64,000 nt of DNA. Source: Elymus sibiricus (lineage: Eukaryota; Streptophyta; Magnoliopsida; Poales; Poaceae). Location of the stretch: positions 247,348,166 through 247,412,165 of the forward strand of contig CM077666.1 in NCBI GenBank assembly GCA_039707655.1, read 5' to 3'. Shown here piece by piece: positions 21,095-34,100 of this stretch (the first letter of the stretch is position 1; each line of letters begins with the position of its first letter). The notes under the pieces were generated by a model, which did no database searches, had not been told where the DNA came from, and saw nothing but the letters and a program-made list of their open reading frames with translations. Made by a program: the position numbers and the translations under genes.

Positions 21095-24000
21095 TGTCAC
21101 AACCCTAGAATATTGATTGTAAATAGTTGCATCTGCATCCATGCATCATGTTTAAATTTCAATTAAATTTGAAATGGGGAATGATCAAACCCTAGCACCC
21201 CTTTGTAATACTAGGATCAATTAAAAATATTTTCAATGAAGCCAAAATGCCCTTCAGAAAAGTTCATCATTTTTGAAATGGGTGAAAACCTCTGACAAAA
21301 ATGGTGCACATTTTCTAGGTCATCTCTGGATTTTTGAATTAAATCATAGTGTATTTGAATTTGGGCATTTAATTGCTATAATTATATTAAATGCTTAAAT
21401 AATTCTATAATTAAATGTGGGCCACTGGAATAACTCAGAAAGTGTCCACAAATTATTTTAGGATTTTACAAAATGATTTAGTATGTTTACTAAATCAAAA
21501 CAGAGGAATAAAAATAGAAAACAGAAGAGAATTAGAAAAGAGAGAGAGAGAAAGGCCTACCTGGGCCTTACCTGGCCGGCCCAGCCTAGCTGGCCGCTGC
21601 CAGTCGTCGTCTCCACCGCGCCAGGAGGACGCGGGCGCGTGCCCGACGCGCGCGCATGCTCAGGGCGCCACGCCACCTGCCTGCCTGCCTCTTCCAGGCC
21701 AGCGCGACGACGTGAAGATCCTCCTCGGTGCCGTCCCGATCGCCTCGACCTCCTCACTCGCCCCCTGCTCTCCCCCTCGCCCTCCCGACGCCATGGACGA
21801 GACCACCATGTGCACGCAGCCGCCGTAGTCGCGTCCACAGCCACCCTCGTGCTTCCCCGACGTGTCCACGAGCTCCGCCTTCGTCCTCTACGCCGTCTCT
21901 GCCGAGCCACGCGACTGGAAGAGCCCCAGAGCGCCGTCCCCGACCTCTTCTTCCTCCTTCGGCCGCCGAGATCGCCATCGCCACACCACTCACTCCGGCC
22001 CCTCCTCAAGCTCGCCGAGGCCTCCACTGCAACCGCCGTGAGCCCCTGCCTCGAACCCCCCTCTCCATTGCCTCGCTTGCTCGCCGTAGACGCCATATCG
22101 CCTGTGTCCGAACGCACCGCCGCCCGAGCTCATCGCCGACGTAGCTTCGGCGACCATTTGGTCCCGGGCGTGCGTCCAACGTGCTCGCCACACCCCGTAG
22201 AGCAGCCCTAGCTCAAAGCCCCGCTCGTTTGCGCGCCGCAGCACCGCTCCCATGCACACCCGAACGCTGGACGCCACTGTCGAGCTCGCCATCGTCAACT
22301 CCGGCCACTCCAGGCTCGGGCACCACCACCGTTCGACGCGTGCCGGCAAGGGCTTTCCAACGCGCCTAGCCACGCATCGAACCGAGCCCTGTGGGCGATT
22401 TCCGCAGCGCTCCGCCGCGTCTGGCCTCACCGGCGGCTTATTGCCAGCGTGTTTGACCCAGTTGACCAGGGGTTTGACCTCCCCTGGGTCACTGACATGT
22501 GGGCCCAGGCCATAATTAATTTAGGTTTAGGATTAGTTTAGTGCTAATTAACCCTGTTAGTTAGATGTGCCACTGACATGCGGGTCCCACTGGTAAGTTT
22601 GACATGGACCGCCAAGTTGACCTGCTGGCGTCACAGTGACGTAATGCTGACGCAGTAAAACATATTCTGGATTTATTTTATTTTAGAATAACCAGGAAAT
22701 TCCAGAAAATGCTTTAAACTTCAAAAAATCATAGTAAATCAACCATAACTCAGATGGAAAAGATTTATATATGAAAAATGATTAGAAAAATATGAAGAAT
22801 TTGTTTATGGCATTTTCATGCATGTTTGAACAACTTAAAGTTGCTGTATATGACAATTTGGAATAAATGTTATTTGAAATGTCTTATACGGAGTTTGAAT
22901 TTGAACCTTGCGTTCAAACCAACTTCATTTAAATTGTTGCTAGTTGCATTAGCCCAAATCACATCATATTGCCTTGTCATGATCATGCATCATATTGTTG
23001 CATTGCATTGATTGTGTTCCTTCTTGTTTGTTGGTGGTCGTTCCTTCTCGGTAGAAGACGATTCCGACGTTGTGATCGTTGACACCGATGAAGAGCATTG
23101 CTATCTTCAGAAGTGCCAGGCAAGCAAACCCACTTGATCACTCTGATACAATCCCACTCCCTCGCTCTTTCTCTCTTTTACTGCATTAGGACAACAATGA
23201 TTCAACTGTTACATGTTGCGGTAGTTGAACCCATTCCTCTGCATGACCTGTCTTTGCCACAGTAAATAGTTAAAACCTTCTAGCATGAGTTGGAATTTCT
23301 TGAGGCATGTTGTGCCTACTCATCCATGCTTGCTTGTTATGCCTGCTATGCTTAGAGTTGTGTCGGGTCTGGTCCATCTGGGCGATGAATTGGAATGGTT
23401 GTGTTCATGTCCTACGGTGTGAGAGCTAACTGTGTGAATCTGATTTGGTAAAGGTAGCGATGAGAGGCCATGTAGGAGTACATGGTGGGTTGTCTCATTG
23501 GAACCGTCCTCAGGAACTGAGTTCTGTGTTTGTGATCCAAGACAGTTACTACCACACATTGGGCCCTGAAATATGACCCCGCTCGACTTATTAATCGCCT
23601 TGATCTCCGTCCAGGAGTTGCAACTAGTTTCTGGCGTTTGTAGGATATGTGTTGGCGGCCGTGCATAGCGTTGACCTTAGGGGTGGGCTATGATGCGGTA
23701 GAGACACCGAGGCACGGTGTACCAAGTGACACCCGAATGGTGCTTTTGGGAACCCTGCTCTCATCGTTTGGGGCCGTGATAGAAACTTCGGTCGGACTTC
23801 CTTTGCGGATACAACCTCAAATAGGCGATAAACCTGGATTAGAGTCTGGTGTGGTTAGTCAGGTCATGTGGTCTACACCCACGCCGGCTTTCGCTTGAAG
23901 TCTGCCGAGTACATTTCGCGTACATGCGCTAAGTGGTGGAAACATGTGTGAAGAAGTACGTCCCTGCAGGGTTAATGATCTATTCGAATAGCCGCGTCCG

Positions 24001-25159
24001 CGGATATGGACTACTTGGAAGCTTACATTGTTCATAGACAAGTTGAAATGGATACTCTAAAATGCGCAAGATAAGTGTGAGTGCTATGGATGGCCTTCCC
24101 GTAGGGAGACGGGAGCGGATTCATAGTGGTGTATTGTTGTGGTGACTATGTGGACTCGTGTGCGCTCTCTCACCCCAAAGAAATACTGGTAGTCGTAGTA
24201 TAGGTTAGCCACTATGTCAAAGCTGGCTTGCTGCAGTTAAACTCGACAACCCCATTGTTGATACTGATGCATATGTAGTTAGTTCTGATGTAAGTCTTGC
24301 CGAGTACCTTTGTACTCATGGTTGCTTAGTTTATGTTTTTGCAGAGGAGACTTTAGTCTCGCTAGTGATTTGTGCGATGAGTTCGATGTTGACCGATTAG
24401 TTTGGGAATCCCAGACAGAGGTCTGGCTCCTATGGAGGGTCTTGTAGATAGACAGGCTTCTAGCCTTCTTTCTTTTCAGCTCTGTACCCAGACAGGTTTA
24501 TGCTTCTGTTGCTTGTATGACATTGTATGTTGGGTGATGTGACCCCTGTTTGTAATATCATGTTATGTATGGCACTTCGGAGCCTCTAAAATAAATATTT
24601 TGAGTCGTAGAGTTATGTTGTGATGCCATGTTGTATCTACACATATCGTGCATATTGTGTGTATGTTTGAAATGCATTGGTATGTGTGGGATTCGACACC
24701 TAGTTATCTGCCTTTGGTAGCCTCTCCTACAGGGAAATGCCTCCTAGTGCTTCCATTGAGCCTTGGTAGTTCGCTACTGCTCTGGAACACATGGATTGAC
24801 CGACATGTATCCTTCTTTGCTGCTATGTCTGTCCCTATGGGGAAATGTCACGCGGTGTTTACTAGAGTCCTGATAGCTTGCTACAGCCCGGTTACACACG
24901 CTGATAACCGATACGTGCATTGCTGGGTTACCTATGTCTGTCCCTGTACATTTGTGCCACCTTGGTTTATGACTAGTCATGTCGATCCGGGTTCTCTGTC
25001 ATATGGATGCTAGCATCACAATCATATACGTGAGCCAAAAGACACAAACGGTCCCGGCCAAGGTAAAGGCGGCAGCCGTGGGTTACCGTGCATGAGGCCG
25101 CAAAGTGATATGATGTGTCTTATGCTAGATCGGTGTGACTTAGGATCATGGTCCCAACA
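21095..25159 (+). repeat. LARD 3' LTR
   Basis: 4065 bp, collinear with 13292-17348, ending GTCCCAACA. It is followed by the TSD CCAAA. Confidence 0.9.
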
Positions 25160-26300
25160 CCAAACCATCGCCGGCGGGATTGCCTACTCCCGCCTTCAGC
25201 TGCTTGCTGCACAGCCACGGACGCATCACTGTCCCACCGTACACTAACCGGTGCCAGGCCATCCCTCTATACCCCCACCCACCCCCACCTCCTGTTATTC
25301 TTCAACGACGGCATCCCCACTTCGCACTAACCCTCGTACTCCCCTCCGCTTCCGGCCACACCACCGCATCTTCCATGACTTTTCATTCCCGTTCGAGGCC
25401 TCGCCATCGTCCTCCGCCTTGGTTCCCTCGCCGCGGCGCCGCCTTCTGGCGTTGTCAACATGGTCAACAACCGAGAGGAATCAGGAGATGATTGTACGTG
25501 GAGAGGATGACAATAGGGACCCACCAGGGTCATGGCAGTACGCAAGCAAGTGCCTCCTTATTACAAGCCAAAAAAATGCTTCCTCCTAATGGTTTCATGA
25601 CATCTGGGTCCCACCCCATTGTCAACGTAGTCAATAAACGAGAGAATTACACAACGAGCGGCAGAGACCTGGGACCCAGCAGCTCGCCTAGTTGTTTTCT
25701 ATTTTTGAGATGGAGCAGGGAATCAACTGGGCTGTGCGGGGGCTGTACCCCGTCTAGCCCAGGCTTTTATTTTCTATTTACCACATGACCAGCCCAGTTG
25801 TTTTTTTCTTTCTGAAAATGGCTAGCCCAGTTTTTTTTTTGCAGAATACCCAACCGAGGCCTACTTGCTTTTCTCAGCCCTGCTGGGCTGCAAATCTTTC
25901 AAGACGAGGAGGGATGTATTCGAGGCTTGCCCAGAAAATGGGCTATAAGTAGTAAGAAATGGGCTGTAAATTTTAAAAATAACACAGCAAACCGGCAATT
26001 AGTTTCAAATTACATTTTTTAGGATTTCTAGATTTTAAATTTCATTGATTTTTTTGCGGGGAAAATATCGTTGGATTTTAAATTAATATAAATTTATTTT
26101 TCAAATTAGTTTGAATCTCACTCGAAATTTTGGGATTAAAAACAGTTCGGACCCCACCGAAGTATGCAAAAGTTTGTTGAATTTTTTAACTATGGCCAGA
26201 ATATGGGCTGTAATGCTAACAAAAAGAATATGGGCTTCAAAAAATGCTTAAGAATTAGCAAATGGGCTGTAAATTATTAAAAATAATGGCAAATAGGTTG
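25160..26300 (+). repeat. Tandem-array unit A, right part
   Basis: Continuation of unit A after the LARD. A GC-rich half (AACC(A)TCGCCGGCGG, GCCAGGCCATCCC, a GGTCAACAA-type block, GGGACCCACCAGGTC) is followed by an AT-rich half. The AT-rich half holds six variants of ATGGGCTGTAA (near 25,938, 25,959, 26,203, 26,228, 26,261 and 26,289). Confidence 0.7.
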
Positions 26301-27360
26301 TATGCTGTTTGCCACAGATTTGGAGGCTGACTTGTGGGCCTACTATGTTGACGCGTACGCAGGGCTTTGTGAACTTAGTCAACAAATGATTCTAGCAGCA
26401 GTGACCATTGGATTACATCCAACGGCCGTGCTGCTTCTTCAATCTCTGATCTTCTTGCTCCAGCCGCCCAAACTAGCGCCAGCGGCACCGCCTGCTCCCG
26501 CCTCCCGTGGCCAGCTATGCTGCCGCGCAGGCCTCACCGCTGGCCAGGCCATCCCCCTACTCACGCACACCTCCTATTATTCTCTGGCGACATAGGCCTC
26601 ACACCGCAGCCGAACCAGTCAATCCTCGTACTCCCCTCAGCGTGGGCATCCACTGATGTGGCTTCGCCAGCTCCGGGTCGTTCCCTTCCTGGGCCTCATC
26701 GTCATCCACCATGTTGGTGCTCTCGGCGCCGCGTGGTCAATGTGGTCAACAAATGACAACCATCGGAAGAAGGATGTGCGTGGAGAGACTGACAGTAGGG
26801 ACCCACATGGTCCATGGCCGCACGCAAGCAAGTGCCTCCTTATTACGCGAAAAAATGATTCCTCCCCCTGATAGCTCACCTTTTTTTGCTTTTTGCAGAA
26901 TACCCAATGGAGGCCTACATTCTTTTCTCCGCCTTGCTGGGCTGGAAATCTTTCTAGACGAGGAGGGATTCATTCGGCTTGCCCAGTAAATGGGCTATAA
27001 GTAATAAGAAATGGGCTGTAAATTCAATAAAACACAGCAAACAGGCAATTAGTTTCAAATTTATTTTTTTTGGATTTTCAGATTTTAAATTTCATTGATT
27101 TGTTTTTTGCGGCGAAAATTTCATTGTATTTTAAATTAATATAAATTTATTTTTGAAATTAGTTTGAATCTGACTCAAAAATTCAGAATTAAAAATAGTT
27201 CGGACCCCACCAAAATATGCAAAATTTTGTTGTAATTTTTAATCCTGGCCAGAATATGGGCTGTAATGCTAACAAAAAGAATATGGGCTGCAATAACTTC
27301 CTTAAGAATTAGCAAATGGGCTGTAAATTATTGAAAATAATAGCAAATGGGCTGTATGCT
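26301..27360 (+). repeat. Tandem-array unit B (~1.06 kb)
   Basis: Same layout as unit A: GGAGGCTGACTTGTGGGCC, AACGGCCGTGCTGCTTCTTC, GCCAGGCCATCCC, CTCCGGGTCGTTCCCTTCC, GGGACCCACATGG, then the AT-rich half. The AT-rich half has six ATGGGCTGTAA-like motifs (near 26,986, 27,008, 27,255, 27,281, 27,314 and 27,344). Confidence 0.8.
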
Positions 27361-27957
27361 ATTTGCCATAGATTTGGAGGCTGACTTTTGGGCCTACTAA
27401 GTTGACGCCTACGCAAGGCTTTGTCAATTTAGTCAACAATTCTAGCGGCAGTGACCGTTGGATGTCAATCCAATGGCTGTCATGCTTCTTCAATCTCTGA
27501 TCTGCTTGCTCCAGCCGCCAAACCAGCGCCGGCGGGGCCGCCTGCTCCTGCTTCCCGTGGCCGGGCTGTGCTGCCGCGCAGGTCTCACTGCCCACCCTAC
27601 TCCCACCGCTGGCCAGGCCATCCCTCTACTCACCCACACCTCCTGTTATTCTCCGGCGATGGCAGCCTCACACCACAACCGAACCAGTCAAACCTTGTAC
27701 TTCCCTCTGCGTTGGCGTCCACTACTAAGTCTTCCCCGGCTCCGGGTCGTTCGCTTCCTAGGCCTCGCTGTCGTCCACTGCCTTGGTGCTCTTGGCACGG
27801 TGTCGTCAACGCGGTTAATGAACGACATCCATCGGAAGAGGACTGTATGTGGAGAGGCTGACAGCTGGGACCCATGAGGTCCATGATCGCACGCAAGGAA
27901 GTGCCTACTTATTACGCGCAAGAAAAATGATTCCTCCCCCTGCTAGCTGGGACCCAC
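27361..27957 (+). repeat. Tandem-array unit C (~0.6 kb, short form)
   Basis: Carries only the GC-rich half of the unit, starting at GGAGGCTGACTTTTGGGCC and ending at GCTAGCTGGGACCCACC. The AT-rich motif half is absent. Open frames of up to 139 codons in this unit are not shared in phase with B or D. Confidence 0.8.
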
Positions 27958-28560
27958 CTGATTTGGAGGCTGACTTGTGGGCGTACTAAGTTGACGCATA
28001 CGCAGGGCTTTGTCAACTTAGTCAACAAACGGTTCTAGCAACAGTTACCATTGGATGTTAATCCAACGGCCGTGCTGCTTCTTCAATCTCTGATCTTCTT
28101 GCTCCTGCCACCCAAACCAGCGCTGGCGGGACCGCCTGCTCCTGCCTCCCATGGCCGGCTGTGTTGTCGCGCAGGCCTCACCGCCCCACCCTACTCCCAC
28201 CGCTGGCCAGGCCATCCCTCTACTCACCCACACCTCTTGTTATTCTCCGGCAATGGCAGCCTCACACCGCAGCCGAAGCAGTAAACCCTCATACTCCCCT
28301 CTGTGTGGGAAACCACTGCCTCGTCTTCCCCGGCTCCGGGTCGTTCCCTTCCTAGGCCTCGCCATCATCCACCGCCTTGCTGCACTCGGTACGGCGTCGT
28401 CAACGCAGTCAACGAACGACAACCATCGGAAGAGGACTGCACGTGGAGGGGCTGATAGCTGGGACCCACGAGGTCCATGGTCGCACGCAAGGAAGTGCCT
28501 CCTTATTACGCACAAAAAATGATTCCTCCCCCTGACAGCTGGGACCCACTAGCTATATCT
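27958..28560 (+). repeat. Tandem-array unit D (~0.6 kb, short form)
   Basis: Same short form as unit C, starting at GGAGGCTGACTTGTGGGCG. It ends in two further truncated copies of the ...ACGCAAGGAAGTG-CTCCTTAT...GGGACCCAC block to about 28,620. Confidence 0.8.
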
Positions 28561-28842
28561 TCACACGCAAGGAAGTGGCTCCTTATCCCCCTTGACAGTT
28601 GGGACCCACCAGGTCGAAGCGTACGTAGCGTTCTCTGTCTGGTCGCAAGCGTGTACGTACATACTGGTCGATTGGTCTCTCTGCCACGATGAACCGTGGC
28701 CGTGTAAGGAGCGGCACGTGTCGTAGTAGAGCCCCCCGATGTAGCAGTGCAGGCAGTCCCGTCTAAATTGTGTACACATACGTACAACCACGCTACAAAA
28801 AAATACGGCCACGTACATACATACGGGCTTTGTCTCGAACGC

Positions 28843-29763
28843 TAATGAGGACATCACTACCACAGTTACACCCACAACCCCTGCTGTTACATATATGGGA
28901 CCAATTACTAGAGTTTGCTCATGCCAATTAAATTACCAGGTACTTTCGTTTCTTGGTAATGACTCTAATGTTCATGAGAATATGATGCTGCCTAAATTGG
29001 ATACGTTTGTTTCGCTTACAAATGAAGGCCCTAGCATGGACAAGAAGGATGAACATTGGAGCATGATCAAGCATAGAGAGGATGGCGCACGCAAGGGGAA
29101 CAAGAACGGAGTTTCTGGTGGAGTTTTCAGCACTTTGGAGCCACCATGATGACGTACAAGGACATGGACGAAATATACAAGATGCCCTTTCATAAATTTC
29201 GTCCATAGCTTAATATAGGTGCCGTGCCACCTTATTTTTGGGCCAGGCCCATGTAATTTTGAAATGCTACTTATAGGCTATTTTTTAGAGTCCGTATTGT
29301 AGGGGAAACGACTCAGGAGGTGTTTTAGTCCCACCTTGCCAAGGGGGGATGAAATCCCCTCTCTTTCCCCATACAAATACAGCCCTTAAGGCACCATTTA
29401 GACTTTGGGTTTTGTTTAGATTAAAAGTTTGCCATAGCTGCAACTTCACGTACTTCGTTTGTGTTCAATGACCAGACCAAGATGTCACAGAACCCCATTT
29501 TCATTAATAAAGCTTTCCTCTTATATTCACAATATTCAGATTGCAATTTCAATTTCTTGCTTGTTCTTCATTTGCATGCAGGAAATAGACCTTCGTGGTC
29601 AGGTTGATCGTGCTCCGGCGTGGTCAATAACCTCTCGGAGTTGGTTTAGCAATTGCTAAGGCGCGACGTCTTCGCATGTTTGTAGTCGGATCATCAAAGT
29701 CGACTTCCACCCAAAACGATACCTACCATCTCATCGAAAGACGGGACACCTTTGCCTCTATCA
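28843..29763 (+). repeat. CRM-type 5' LTR
   Basis: 921 bp. It also carries the counterpart of the pol C-terminus (frame from 28895 to 29149). A TACAAATAC sequence near 29,372 is the likely TATA-type element. Confidence 0.85.
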
Positions 29764-29765
29764 AG

Positions 29766-29775
29766 TGGTATCAGA
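29766..29775 (+). promoter_or_regulatory. CRM-type primer-binding site
   Basis: TGGTATCAGA starts 2 bp after the 5' LTR and matches the first 10 nt of an initiator-Met PBS. The following TATCC departs from the usual GC. Confidence 0.7.
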
Positions 29776-30030
29776 TATCCAGGTTGCTCGGTGAGATTTT
29801 CCAGTTTTTTGTAAGTTTAGATCGCATCTGTTCTTCATACCTACAGCCCACGAAAAGCCACAAAAAAAATTAGGGTTAGTTCATCATATCCGAACCAATC
29901 TGAGCCTGTTGCAATTTTCTGTTCAGTGTTTTGCTTTGTTGAATTTGCGGTTGCATCGTCGTGTCGAGTTGCTGGTCTTAGCGTCGAGTCCTTTAGAGTT
30001 TCGAGTTCTGTTCACGAGTTGTCACGCCGC

Positions 30031-30340
30031 CGCCGCACCATCGTCATCACCGCTGCCATATACCACCACCGCACCGTCTCCATCACCACTGCCATATACC
30101 ACCACCGCACCGTCTCCATCACCGCTGCCATATACCACCACCGCACCGTCTCCATCACCGCTGCCATATACCACCACCGCAACGTCTCCATCACCACTGC
30201 CATATACCACCACCATACCATCTTCATCACCGCTGCCATATACCACCACCGTTTATCCACCACCAATCCGAGTCCATATACCACCACCAATCCGAGTCCA
30301 CATATACCACCGCCTGTCCGCCACCAATCCGAGTCCATCC
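30031..30340 (+). repeat. 36-bp minisatellite in the retrotransposon leader
   Basis: About six units of 36 bp contain CTGCCATATACCACCACCGC, from about 30,045 to 30,255. They are followed by a second short repeat with CCACCAATCCGAGTCCA. Being a multiple of three, it gives open frames of Pro/Ser/Thr repeats on several frames, but the main gag start lies downstream at 31141. Confidence 0.8.
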
Positions 30341-31140
30341 CATATTCGGTTTGGTTTCGCGTTCCATCTGTCGCCAGATTCGAGTTGCCTTGTCTGAGTG
30401 GGTTTTGGATTTCATCAATCTTTCTCCGTCAGTAGAAGAGGGGTGATTTCCAAAAAAAAAGAGTCTGGAAACCACCCTCCGTTTAGGCCCAAAATTTTCC
30501 AAAAACGTACCTGTCAAAAAAAATTCTAGCTATCCTATTTTTCGGTGGTCTCGAGCGTTTTGAGACAGTCCCCATTATAGAAAGTTTTTTTTGAGCCATT
30601 TCAAATTTTTGGGTCCGTGCAGTCGAAAAAAAATTAGTCAAAAAAATTTCGTGCCTATCCTGTTTTTAGACCTTGGGAAGAGTTTTGAGACACTCGCCAT
30701 TATAGCGATTTTTTGCTAAAAAAAAGAGCGCCAAAAAAAATTCATAGTGTGATTTTCCCTTGATTACGTGCCACGCTGTGATTTTGTTGGTGTTCTAGGC
30801 TCGCATCTCTAGTATGGTCTAGCCTAGGACCAACACAGTACCGTCGTTGAGCGTTTATTCAACTTTGCATCTCTGAATTGATTATTGCTAACCCCTTTTT
30901 GCTACCATATTATAAGCCTTCCCAGCTACACATACATCTACGTCGTGCGTTTGACACCACCTGGCCATCGCTCTATCCAAGCTTTGAGAGTTTTGACTAC
31001 AATGGTTGCCAATTACCGCCTACTGCTTGGTAAGAACGGGTAAGAATTTGAGATTCGCTTGACGGATTTGTGACTTGCCACCACACCACATCCTATTAGT
31101 AGTCTGTAGGACATATTGTGTGTTTCTATTGTTGCTAACC

Positions 31141-34100
31141 ATGGCAGGATCACAAGCCGACGAGGTTGACTGGGAGAACATGACGAAGAAGGAACTACAT
31201 GATAAGTTTCAACAAATGTTGGGTGAATAGGTACAAGATGTGATGAGCAGCTTTGGGAAGGCACTGGAGCGGATAGATGCCATTGAGAAGACAATTGACA
31301 CCAAGTTCGATGAAGTGCTCGTGCGTCTACCACCACCACCTACTGCCCCTGCTGCATCGTTGCAACACCAACAACGACCACCTCCATGTCGCCCCGCTCA
31401 AGTAGGACGTGCACAGCGTGTTCCCCTTGAGCCCGGCCAATATTCTGGTGCCGCTGCAACTGCTGCTGATGCTTTTGTGGCTCCTGCTGCTACTATTGAC
31501 AAGAACGCTGATTACGAGGATGAGGTTGCTCACAATCAGAACTACGTGCAACCACCAGCACCACCACCAGGTCGTCCACATGCATACGATCGCAACGGTA
31601 GGGCTGCACCACCCCCTCAGGTACGAGATCATGACCATATCCCTAAACTAAAATTGAATATTCCGCCATTTGAGGGTAGATACATTCCTGATGTATATCT
31701 TACTTCGGAGTTAGAAACTGAACAACGTTTTACATGCTTGCAATATCCTGAGGATAGACGTGTTGTTGCTGCTGTTTGTGCATTCACTAGTTTTGCTTGT
31801 GTTTGGTGCTCTGAACATTGTCGATTATATCATGATAATATCCCCACTACATGGGCTGCTTTGAAAATTTGTATGCGTACTCGTTGGGTTCCACCATATT
31901 ATCAACATGAATTACTTCAAAAATTGCAGCGTTTAAGACAAGGAAAAAATTCTGTAGAAGAATATTATCAGGAATTGCAAACTGGCATGATTGGATGTGG
32001 TATTGTTGAGGATAATGAAGCTATGCTTGCACATTTTATGGGTGGACTAAATAGAGAAATTCAAACCATCCTAGAGTATAAGGAGTATAACAATATCACT
32101 CGTTTTTTCCATCTTGCTTGCAAAGCTGAACGTGAAGTGCAGGATCGACATGCATTGGCACGAACTAATTTTTCTGCAGGTCGATCTTCATCATGGACAC
32201 CTCGTACATCATCTACTTCCACACGTCCGGCTGCACCACGGCCTACTTCAGCCGCCAACTCCAACCGAGATACAAGAAAACAGGCACCACCATCATCTGC
32301 CAAGAGCACACCTTACGGTCCCGCACAGAGATCTTCTTCATCCATGGCATCAACAGGGCCAACACATGATGTTATATGTCGTCGTTGCAGTGGTCGTGGT
32401 CATTATGCGAGCAAATGCCCATCCCAGTGTGTGATGGTTGTCACTGAGGATGGTGGGTAAAAGTCCGCTAGTGACTATGATGAGGAGACCTTGGTTCTTA
32501 TTGCTAGTGAAGAACAAGGTGGAGATGATTCTGAACAAGAGACGCAATACATGGCTGCTGAAGACGCTGGCAGGTATGAAAGTTTAGTTGCTCAACGTGT
32601 TTTGAGTGTGCAGGTAACACAGGCTGAGCAAAATCAGAGGCACAATTTGTTCCATACAAAGGGAGTTGTGAAGGAACGTTCTGTCTGCGTCATAATAGAT
32701 GGAGGGAGTTGCAACAACTTGGCTAGCATGGAGATGGTGGAGAAGTTGTCTCTCACCACCAGACCACATCCACATCCTTACTACATACAATGGTTCAACA
32801 ACAGCGGCAAGGTTAAGGTAACACATACTGTTCGTGTGCATTTTAGTATCTCTACATATGCTGATTCTGTTGATTGTGATGTGGTACCCATGCAAGCATG
32901 TTCTCTATTACTTGGTAGACCATGGCAATTCGATAAAAATTCTGTACACCATGGTAGGAATAATCAGTATACTCTTGTTCATAAGGATAAACATATTACT
33001 TTGCTTCCTATGTCTCCTGATTCCATTTTGAAAGATGATATTAATAGAGTAGTAAAGCAAAATAGGAGCAAAGTAAGAGTGAAAATCAGATTGTGGCAAA
33101 AGAATTTGAGCAACAAATGAAGCCTAATAACAAACCATCTACTGTTGCTTCTGAAATTAAATTGAAAAGTGGATGTTTACTTGCCACCAAATCTGATATT
33201 GATGATCTAGATTTCAGCAAATTTGTTTGCTATGCTTTTGTGTGCAAAGAGGCATTATTTTCATTAGAGGACGTGCCACCCTCTTTGCCTCCTGCTGTCA
33301 CTAACATTTTGTAGGAGTTCGCTGACGTCTTTCCACAAGACGTGCCACTGGGATTACCACCTATTCGAGGGATTGAGCATCAGATTGACTTAATTCCCGG
33401 TGCTTCGCTGCCCAACCGTGCGCCATACCGTACCAATCCAGAGGAGACGAAGGAGATTATGCGTCAAGTACAAGAGCTGCTCGACAAAGGTTATATACGC
33501 GAATCTCTTAGTCCTTGTGCTATTCCTATTACACTAGTGCTAAAAAGGATGGTACATCGCGTATGTGTGTTGATTGTAGATCCATTAATAATATTACAAT
33601 TCGTTATCGTCATCCTATTCCTAGGCTAGATGATATGCTTGATGAATTAAGTGGCTCTACCATTTTCTCCAAAGTTGATTTGCGTAGTGTATACCAGCAA
33701 ATTCGTATGAAATTGGGAGATGAATGGAAAACATCATTTAAAACTAGGTTTGGTTTATATGAGTGGTTAGTCATGCCTTTTGGGTTAACTAATGCACCTA
33801 GTACTTTCATGAGATTAATGAACGAGGTTTTACGTGCTTTCATTGGACGATTTGTGGTAGTCTATTTTGATGATATACTGATTTATAACAGATCTTTGGA
33901 GGAACATTTGGAACATTTATGTGTTGTTTTTATTGCGCTACGTGATGCACGTTTGTTTGGTAACCTTGAGAAGTGCACCTTTTGCACCGACTGAGTATCT
34001 TTTCTTGGCTATGTTGACCACAGGGAATTGAAGTTGATAAAGCCAAGATTGAAGCTATTGAGAGTTGGCCGCAGCCCAAAATGGTCACACAAGTGAGGAG

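Larger units (their letters stand above)
13292..25159 (+). mobile_element. LARD-like LTR retrotransposon (Sukkula/Erika-type), complete, non-autonomous
   Basis: An 11.87-kb element with two ~4.06-kb LTRs, both starting TGTCACAACCCTAGAATATT and ending in CA. It is flanked by the 5-bp TSD CCAAA (13287-13291 and 25160-25164). A tRNA-iMet PBS follows the left LTR and a G-rich PPT precedes the right one. The internal domain is only 3.75 kb and has no usable frame. LTRs of 4-4.5 kb with a ~3.5-kb non-coding interior match published LARDs of Triticeae. The family name is inference from size and layout. The two LTRs differ by many substitutions and small indels, so insertion is old. Confidence 0.85.

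Noticed and set aside
21483..22211. 242-codon frame in the LARD 3' LTR
   Set aside because: Same GC-rich LTR block; not conserved in the 5' LTR and low-complexity Arg/Ser/Pro.
26302..28522. Frames of 90-139 codons in the A-D array
   Set aside because: Phase not shared between units; stops differ; repeat DNA.
29909..30435. 162- and 169-codon frames over the leader minisatellite
   Set aside because: Produced by a 36-bp (multiple of three) repeat; upstream of the true gag start and without a domain.
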